Of a stretch of DNA of 64,000 bases, positions 55,694 to 64,000 are shown one piece after another (position 1 is the stretch's first letter; each line of letters begins with the position of its first letter). The position numbers and the translations under genes were made by a program. The notes below the pieces were generated by a model. It made no database searches. It was not told the origin of the DNA and worked only from the letters and a program-made list of their open reading frames with translations. The DNA is taken from assembly GCA_021234155.1 (NCBI GenBank), contig JAJEKV010000004.1, positions 14,726,716 to 14,790,715 on the forward strand. Direction: 5' to 3'. The DNA comes from Isoetes taiwanensis. Taxonomy: Eukaryota; Streptophyta; Lycopodiopsida; Isoetales; Isoetaceae.

Positions 55694-58600
55694 CTAGTAA
55701 ACGGGTGCCCGGCGTTGCCGGGCTAAAGTGCAAATGAATCACAAAGTACAAATAAATCAAATAAATCACGCACAATACGGGCTAAAGTACAAATGAAATC
55801 ACAAAGTACAAATGAATCACGCACAGATACGCCAAGTAAAATTGAATCATATGTCCAAGAAGATAAGAAGAGATATATGATCAAAAGTACACAAAGCAAC
55901 AAAATTGTGCTAAAAAAACTTTTAGGATATCTTGCAGTCAAAACTCTCATCAAGGTCAGAGTGTGCATCCAGCTATTCCGGGGAAACATTTGAGCAATCC
56001 CGGGGGAAGTTGATGGCCTTAAAGTAACAGTCAAGCGTAAAAATCATAATGACAAACTTTAGACACTATAACCAAATGACATTAAACTTTCACCAAAATT
56101 TGATTATCGCGATAAAGGTAGCACCTTGCTGGATAGTCCACCAATTATTGGTACAACAATTATAAAGCTGGGATATGCCACGGTCGAAATAATAAACGCT
56201 CCAGCAATGGCAATGCAAATCCAGCTACAGCAATGGCAATGCAATTATTTGATCCTTGTCAAGAGGTTTATTGTGTACTTTTATGGAACCAATCCCACCA
56301 CTTTGATGGATATAAAATTATCAATTGGACGAAACCTTGCAAGGAAAATGGCCCGCTCATAAAACTTCGAAAATGCATGGAAAAGATGGGGCAATGTCTA
56401 CTGGCACCTGCAAAAAAAGCAATAATTGCGTCAGCGATGGCACACATCCCAACAAATGTAGCAAATTGTTACCTTTGCTTCTTCCAAACGTGACAATACA
56501 CCCACCTAGTTCGAGTGATGGTAGCATACGATTCAATGATTCTTTGTCGCAACTTTATTACCTTCACCAGATTTTTAAGTAACTTAAACCCTCCACTGCG
56601 CAGTTACACCGCTTTTTTCAAACTCATGGACTTTGAGTATAGTTGGTCATATAAGATTTTTATATTTTTCCATACCTTGTTGAAGTTCACCGAGAAGGTA
56701 CCATCACTACAAAGAAATGAATCCTCCGCGGCTTCAAGATCCAATTAAACCGCAAAGCTTGACCCTTTCTCGCACTTGTATTAAAAACAATGAGATAGAC
56801 GCGACGCCGCCACCGTTGAGGGATTAAATGAATCATGGGTTCTCGATCTCCGCCAGCTGAGTGCTCTATTTCTTGTGTGACGATGTTTTCTAGTTTATGC
56901 TCAAGGGGGGCATAGTTTGCAGCCTTACTTAAACTCACCTAATGTCTAAAGTATTGAGGGCATGTATGACTTACCCGTGGGCTTCTTTTTAAGCCAAATC
57001 AGATCGATCGAAAAGCATCCCGCAAGGAAAGATATGTACATCGATCTCTCGATATTCCTCGGCAGGACACCCTAACAATAAAACTTTATTTATTAGGAAG
57101 CTATACTAAATGATGAATAGTGTAACATATAATCCAAATGAAATGGACTCACAATTCAGTCAGAGTATGTGGGTTGGCAAGTAGTTTTTCATGTTCCAAA
57201 ACCGATATTCCTTCGCATAAAGATAAATGCATTAGTTATATTTTAATCATTAACCAAAGACTCAATTCCAAAACGTTGTAGGTAGGACAGAATGCAAAAT
57301 ATGCTGGTGCCATGTTCATAATGCAAAATACCAAATGTATCTCATTTAATTTTCATATTTACGAAAGTAAGAAAGCAAGGGTGCTTAGAATCCTATGGAC
57401 AACCAAGTCATTTGATTTATCCGTTCTATAGGTTGTCCTAAACCACCCATCGGGCCCAAGTGGACTCACCATTCAGTCTGTGGCCTATGGGTTAGCACTT
57501 GCTTTTCCCCGCTTCAAAACCGGATATTCTTGCCGCAAAAATCGAAATAATAGACATTAGGCCTTGATGGTCCCGGGTACGTGATATACAACCAACAAAT
57601 CTAAAGGCTTGTTCTTCCAAAGGTAATCAAACCTATGAAATGCAATTGTAACGAAGGTACATAAAGGAAGGAACCTTGGAACAATGAAATATATAGAATT
57701 ATCTTGTTTCTTGATCTGAAAATTCTAGATTAATTGGCAAAGGTCGAATTATTACTCCCCTTTACAAAGAAATAAATTCTTCTTGCAAGAAGCAAGAAAG
57801 GAATCTTGGCCGGATGAGAGATTCTAGCACAAGAACGATGATGAATTTTATGATAGAAAGATCCGGTACAGATATAATTTGACCTTTGCAAAGATCTTGC
57901 ACAAGACATACAAAGATCTTGCACAACCCATACACAGAAGATTTGGCGTGGCGTAACGTAAAAGCCGCTCAAAGAAAGCAGGCGTGACTCTAGAAGCAAA
58001 GATGGCATTTTTCGAGGCTTAATTTGTTCTTACCTTTACCTTGTATATTTGTTTCTACAACAAACTAAACCTTCTACAAATGGTTGAGCGCTTAAGGCAA
58101 CCTACTAACTTGCACACATGAAATAAAAAGGCACATCCGCCAATATAAACTATTGTAGAGGCCATGTTTAGATGTAGGAATAAAAAACGCATTGTACCAT
58201 TGCCTACAAGAATAGCTATTTGATAATGCAATTTACAAATATGGGAACCGAAAGCATTCCTTGAAAGTGTATGTTTTGCATTATGGCGCTTTATTCCGTA
58301 AAAGCGTAAAATAAAATGAACATAGGTGTACAATGAAAATAGATATACACACCTGATCCATCTTAAAGCTTTTCAAAGCAAGTTGCTCCTTCCTTCAAAT
58401 AAGCTTGAAACCAACAAATTGGAGAGAACGTTGTTATCCAGGGACATAAAAAATAGGAGCATTATGTCATACCGGTAATGCTCAAAATTAAAGATTTAAA
58501 TCATATTATGGAAAGAGCTAGCCTCACCATAATAGACCAAGCTGTTAAAAACATTAGCCGACAAATCCAAATCATCATATGTGTCATATGTATTCATCTT

Positions 58601-60102
58601 ATATATTTTTAACAGCCCACCTAACATGCAACTTGATTATATCTTCTTCACCATCTCTAGATTAAGAAAAGATAAAGTATCGAGAGAAGGGGAAGTGAAA
58701 TAAAAATAATAAACATTCAAGAAAGCAGCTTGAAGATAACCTCTAGAAGTAAAACTTTCTAGAAAGCATCCTCAGAAAATTGAAAGAAAGTGATGCTCAA
58801 GCCTTGTCATGTCGCGTAATATGACATTGTGCAAGGAAATATAATGTAAAGCACACCTTATTAGCACCATTAAAGAACCAGTCGAAAAGCCAATATATCA
58901 GAAGCTTCGGTTTATGTAAGCAAGCAAGGAGATGGTACAAAAAAGAAACCTGGATAAACCTATTTTATTACTATGATAAGCCCATTTTTGCCCCTTATCG
59001 AAATGCAAAAGCTAAAGAGACAGTCGGAGCCAGAAATCTTGACCCAATTGCTACCGATAAATGACCTACCCATTCATCCAAATGTTAAAAAAAAAATCAC
59101 ACAAAAAGTGAATCGAATCTGCATAAAATGAATCTGCATAAAATCGACACCAAATCCAACCTAAACTAAGCACATCTTGGAATTTGTACAGGCAAAGAAG
59201 CAAAGAAGTTATGCTGCCATATAAACCAAAGAAAAACCAACTAAAACCATCCGGTAAACCGGAAAATCTCCCCGAAAAATCGAAATGAAGAAAGGAGTTG
59301 GGATTCTACATGCTCTGGCGATTCAATCTCAGAGGACTCAAAGATCGTGTGCAAGTTCGTCAGCCATAACCAAGCATCAAGCATCTCACAGACTAACCAA
59401 AACCCTAGGTGTCGCATGCAATATTCCCCGCCCGGTCTTCCGTAATCAAATGGTTGGCATCGAAAGTTTTAGAAAATGGAGATATGGAGTTCCAGATTGA
59501 ACCTCGCTTCGCCCCCGAAATCGCCCCCGCAAAATGCGAAATGATCCGAGGCCCCTAAACGCTACCAAAATTAATGGGCAAAATGAACGAAAGGGTAAAA
59601 CTCTCAGCAGAGGCTATTATGAACCCAAAGCGTTTCGGTTTAACAGAGCTTATGCTTTCAAGGAAGTGGAAATGGGACCCGCAAAAGAGATGCAAAGCGG
59701 CAATGCCATACCGCGAGTGCAAGAAGTACTGAGAAGCCGTAGTTTATTCGTAATTTTACCTGCAAAAAAATGAATCAGAGGCTGGATTTGAAGGATATTA
59801 GGAGAAGAAGCCTACTCTTCTGGCTCATGCGCTCCTGCAACATGCATTGCTTGAACAAAAATATGGCGTTCTCGAGCTTCTTGTGCGCCTGAAGCTGCTG
59901 CCGCCTGAACCCGCGGGCACCGCCCACACCCAAGAGAGAGAAAGTCGCTGCCGAAAAAATGAAGAGAAAAAATAAAATGTTGGAAGAAGCGTTTTGGCCG
60001 GAAAAACACGTTTTTGCCGGAAAAAGCGTGAGTTTTGGCGGCCGGAAAGGGGACACCGGCATCAGCCAAAACCCCCAAAAACTTTTTAAGTAAGTAAGTA
60101 GA
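55694..60102 (-). mobile_element. Helitron E6, near-identical sister of E5
   Basis: CTAG at 55694-55697, hairpin arms 55707-55713 and 55717-55723, 5' terminus at 60102. The first 800 bp (to about 56490) and the last 340 bp are essentially identical to E5. In between, differences are frequent but fall mostly at CAG and CTG sites (for example GGCAGTTTATT against GGCGCTTTATT). Unlike E5 it sits in a tandem series, with X at its 3' side and E7 at its 5' side, without spacer. Non-autonomous, with the same captured exons. Confidence 0.9.
56357..57071 (-). pseudogene. Captured Nudix hydrolase 3 / DPP III-like exons in E6
   Basis: Same exon set as in E5: exon d 56357-56407, exon c from about 56473, exon b with RKGQALRFNWILK, exon a 56975-57071. 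Exon d and the start of c are unchanged. Exons b and a carry extra substitutions and indels (for example the SDGTFS segment is shifted out of frame), most of them next to CAG/CTG. If those are sequencing errors the exons may be as intact as in E5. Confidence 0.75.
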
Positions 60103-63100
60103 TTAAGTAAGTAAACGTGTGCCCGGCGTTGCCGGGCTAATGTCCTAGTATGTGTTTCTACTCGGCCTTTAACGTCCATATGTGCAACTTCGACAACAAC
60201 GTATATTGATATTGGTAAGAATAAACATTATTTTCTTTTGTAATTATTTTTGTTATTGAAATTGTCTAATGACAGTATCATCAATGTTATAACTTTGCGT
60301 TTATGGATTATGGATTTCAATAGAGAAAACAATGCTTTATAAGGAACGTGGAGGGCAGTTAGATCTACCTCTGAAGACGAAAATTTGGAAAGACAGAACC
60401 AAGACTGCTCAAAATGTCACCCTTAGAAAGAGTTAAGTACATCAACAAAAAATAGGTACAGAAATGCAAAACACGATATTTTGTCCTGGTTCATTGGCAT
60501 ATTTTAGTTCATGATGGACACATGGCGCACATCAACAAAGGCCTAATGTTGTATTTTATTGGATGCTCTCGTGATATCGTTCGCCTCTTCGTTAGATGAT
60601 ATCTTAGCTGCAATAAAAGGGAAATGCATAGCATTGTCGTATATAAGTATGATTACATTGGTGCCCAGCATTGCGCACATAAGTATGGACGTATGTTTAC
60701 ACATGCAATTAATGTAAGACTGTTTATTCAAAGTTATCACCCATTATAACTTTTATGGAATGCATGCCAAAGTTATTTCAGTTGTGGATCCCTCAAAGGT
60801 GTGTTTGGAAATGTGAACCACATCCTCGTAGGCCTTGTGACATTGCCGTGCATGAGTGCCAATAAGGACCTTAATTGTCTCATGATGCGGAACAAAGTTT
60901 GAAGATTATTAGACTCGTCCATAAGCAATATAATCAACAACTGTTGTGCTTGTTTTCTTATCACATGAATGTATGAAAATGGTGCACTGACAATGAGAGT
61001 TCTTCTTATGCACTTTCATGCCTTTTGAACAATCATGTCTACGAAAAGCCAGAGGCCGCAACAATAGCATATGGCTATCCATAAGGTGTGTTGCACATGC
61101 ATGCCCATTTGCAAACACCTCAATAGTATTTCACCTTGAGGTCAAACAATAGCACGTAACATCAATAAAATATCGTAATGATGCATCTACCATTGCTTAT
61201 TATTAAATTTTTCCTTGTGATGCTTGCCTTTAAAATTATTGAATTAAAGGATTCCTTTTTTTTATTTTACATTTAGGTATAACCACACTTATACTTGTCA
61301 TAGTTTTAGCGGTAGGCACCAAGCAAATGCAACTCAATCATAAGCCCATTCATACTTGATTTCTTATTAGCTCTATAAACACATGTGATCGGCCAAAAAA
61401 ATGGTAAAACTCGCAACATATATTAAATCCAGCTTTTTATTTTTCCCCATGAGCAGATGAATGCATATATCCAATGCACCATGAACATTTAAGCATTGCA
61501 AATGCACAAATATGTAAAATATTCATTATAAGAGAAAAAAATAAAAGACGTTCCTAGAGAATCAAGCCTCCCATATCACAATAGAAAGAAGCATACAAAG
61601 AAATTCATAAGAAGTTTAAATTGCATTGCAAGAAGCCATATCATATTCACAACATAACAATATAATTGCAAATGTTAAAATGCTTCCTTTCTACTCCAAA
61701 GTAGGAAAACAATTTACCTTCTGCTCCAGATCTTGTTCTATTCTGCAAGTTAAAAGCTCCATGAAGTTTAAGATTCACAGTCTAATGTTAACAAAACCAT
61801 AGAAAACCCTAGATCGCTTTCAGTGTTTAACAGAACCAATGTAACGGGCCACCACCGCTACTTAAAAAAAAGAAGCCACACAAATAAATTGCTTTTGTAT
61901 AGATTTTAAGTTGCTTTCTTTTTGAGGACATGGTCTTTTTTTTTTCTTTTTGTTTAGCTTTATTCTTGCCTTCTTACATGTTCTTTATTATTTTTTCTTG
62001 CTACCTTTCTTGTGATATGCTGCTCCTTGTGCAATCCTTGGGTCTAGAGCTGCATTTTGGAATTGCAATTTGGCAACAAATCTCTAGTACAACCAACTTC
62101 ATTATCCAAAATACGCATAAAACACAAATTAAATTCTAGAATACAACAGAAACAAATTCAGAATTAGAGCTACATTTAGAATTGTGGCAATGCTTCACAT
62201 CCTCAAAGGCATTGGTTACTACAGTTTCAATGACATGTCTGTATTTTTGGAGCAGATTTCTTCAAACTAACTTGTCCTTAGACATGCAACATGCATTGGT
62301 TAAATGAAACATAAAGGATCAAACATTGAAAGAGAACAATACTTCTTCAAGTGTCTTCTTCACCTAGACTTCCTTCAATAAGTATGCCATCTTTCTACAT
62401 GTGAATGGGTAAAAAAAAATAATAGATGCTTACATCTTACGGACAACAAAGTCCTTTGATTTACCTGTTCTCTACGTTCTACATACGCCTATTCATGGCA
62501 TCTTGAGTGACTACAATAGATAAAAACAACTTGTCAACAGATAAAGACAACTCCGCATTGTGCCTTGTTGTCATTTATGGTTTTTGTAGAGCACTGCAAA
62601 ATCAATGAAGCATAATGTCAAACCACAACAGCAATCAGGAACATACAAAGTAGCAAGCATAGCAAGAACAGCAAGAAAAGCAATGGAAATAAGTAATTTA
62701 CCTACTCGAGATATAATCAGGCATGTGTCCCTTGTAGAGTTTAAAAACCACTTGTGCCCCTGGTTCTAGAGTTTAAAAACCAACTGTGCTTGTTTTTACA
62801 TGTGAAGTAACACAACAGGGTCCAAAGTATGGCAAGTACAACAATTCCATACAAAACAGGAGTTTAAAACATGGTAATCTAGGAACCACAGAACAGGACT
62901 TTCCATAGAATATGGCGACTTCCTTTGTTCCTGCATGGATGATGGCATGTGCTAGATGGAATACTGGGCAGAAAAGACACAGAGGCACGCAGAGTTTTAT
63001 GATACAAAATGCTTTAGAAATAAGAACTATAACAAAATCTATAATAAAATGTATTTGTAACTTACAAAAATGGTCCTGCACCATCAAAACTTTCCCTGAA

Positions 63101-64000
63101 TGTGATTCAGGAATCTTGCAAAAGTGGCCTAGCTCTGCACCAACTGTAATCTAAAATGCTTTCCAAGACAAAGCAAAGCAAAGCAAAGCAGGACAGATTG
63201 TTGCAGATGTCGCTAATCTAAATCAAAATATATAGATGCTTTCCAGAATTCCTCAAAAAAAGGATCCTTTCAAAAGGATTAGATTTTCAATCCCAGAAAT
63301 AATATAGGATGCATGAACCTGGCAGATGCCTAACATGCATCGTTTATAAAAAAATGCCAGATTAACCAGCAAATGGTACAAAGTTATTACACAATCTGCA
63401 GAATGGTGAAGCTCCATAACAATGTATTAGGATTTGATCTGACACTGTCTGAAATGGTCTCTGATTGATTTGCTTCTGTCATTTTCAAGAGAGATCATAA
63501 AAGACGGAGGAGAAAAATGTTAAGCAAACAAACTGGATGAGGCCTTGCTTAACAGTTAATTCTAGCATGCAATTTACTCTCCAGATCCCCAACTGCCTCT
63601 GCATTTTGAAGAAAACATGGTAATCGGCGTTACAAAAATCTAAAATAGAGGGGTACAGAGAAGGTACCTAAATGCCATGGCGGATCGTTCATTCTGCCCC
63701 AACCCAAGTCTTTCAAAGATCTCCTCCAAGCTCTTCAAAATCTCAAAAAATCAACATTAAAAAATCAAATGAAGAACTGAAGGTCAGATAGTAGATGTAG
63801 CACTTTTGGAAATGTGTAGTACACTGTACCTTTGTTGCCTGCCTTGGATCTGCCCTGGAAAACCTGATAAAGAGTGAACCCGAGAACAGGTAAGAATGCA
63901 CAAAAACAGTACATGTTTTTATAAGAAGGTGCAGATGGAGTCACAGGTTTTGCTGCAGTTCCAAGCACAGAAAAGCCAGTGATTCTTGGCAAAAAGCCGA
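60103..64000 (-). mobile_element. Helitron E7 (3' end only; 5' end beyond the window)
   Basis: Hairpin arms 60121-60127 and 60131-60137 of the TGTGCCCGGC subtype, and 0.5 kb homologous to E1 and E3. The terminal CTAG is lost: the minus strand reads GTTTACTTACTTAA and then the TCTACTTAC of E6. No 5' terminus occurs before 64000. The interior has no recognised gene. A segment near 62440 (GGACAACAAAGTCCTTTGAT) resembles E5 near 51430, so E7 shares internal sequence with that family. An (AAAGC)n microsatellite is near 63170. Confidence 0.75.

Overview
The window looks like a transposon-rich stretch of a large land-plant nuclear genome. Gene density is very low and introns are GT-AG. There are plant-type PPR fragments, STIG1-like cysteine-rich peptides, an LTR element primed by initiator tRNA-Met, hAT and LINE debris and many Helitrons. 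The PPR style and the transposon proteins would fit a fern or another seed-free plant, but the species cannot be fixed from the sequence.

Left part (1-12 kb): the 5' end of a minus-strand LTR retrotransposon (LTR 497-1117) leaves the window on the left. An ORF1-like fragment lies near 2.1 kb. A divergent inverted pair of small secreted cysteine-rich protein genes (4591-4854 minus, 5631-5897 plus) is the only convincing intact protein-coding content. From 6.1 to 11.1 kb a duplicated block carries two decayed PPR pseudogenes.

Middle (12-29 kb): a decayed intron-containing DNA-transposon gene (minus, 12101-17545) is split by a complete non-autonomous gag-only LTR element (13630-16961, TSD GGTTC). 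A MITE with 73-bp arms follows. Then come two gene-like scraps, a decayed hAT transposase (21612-23280), a TIR element with hairpin-forming tandem repeats (23344-24164), and about 4.4 kb of purine-rich non-coding sequence with weak 300-400 bp periodicity.

Right part (29-64 kb): almost entirely Helitrons, all minus-strand, with 5' ends TCTACTTACTTAAAAAG and 3' ends made of a GCCCGGC/GCCGGGC hairpin followed by CTAG. Four elements (28989-46356) lie head to tail with no base between them (CTAG directly followed by TC), and the whole block is flanked by one A/T target. A second tandem series runs 55694-64000. Helicase remnants (Walker B and an INKSQGQ motif) confirm the family. Two near-identical 4.4-kb copies (49730-54123 and 55694-60102) carry captured, correctly phased 3' exons of a Nudix hydrolase 3/DPP III-like host gene. 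The sequence into which the first copy inserted carries in-phase exons of another, unrecognised gene. A 5'-truncated LINE is nested in the fourth array element.

The second 4.4-kb copy differs from the first mainly at CAG and CTG sites, and a nearby stretch (40.1-41.7 kb) is strikingly poor in those trinucleotides. This looks like a base-calling or consensus artefact at CHG-methylated sites, so fine-scale differences there should not be over-interpreted.
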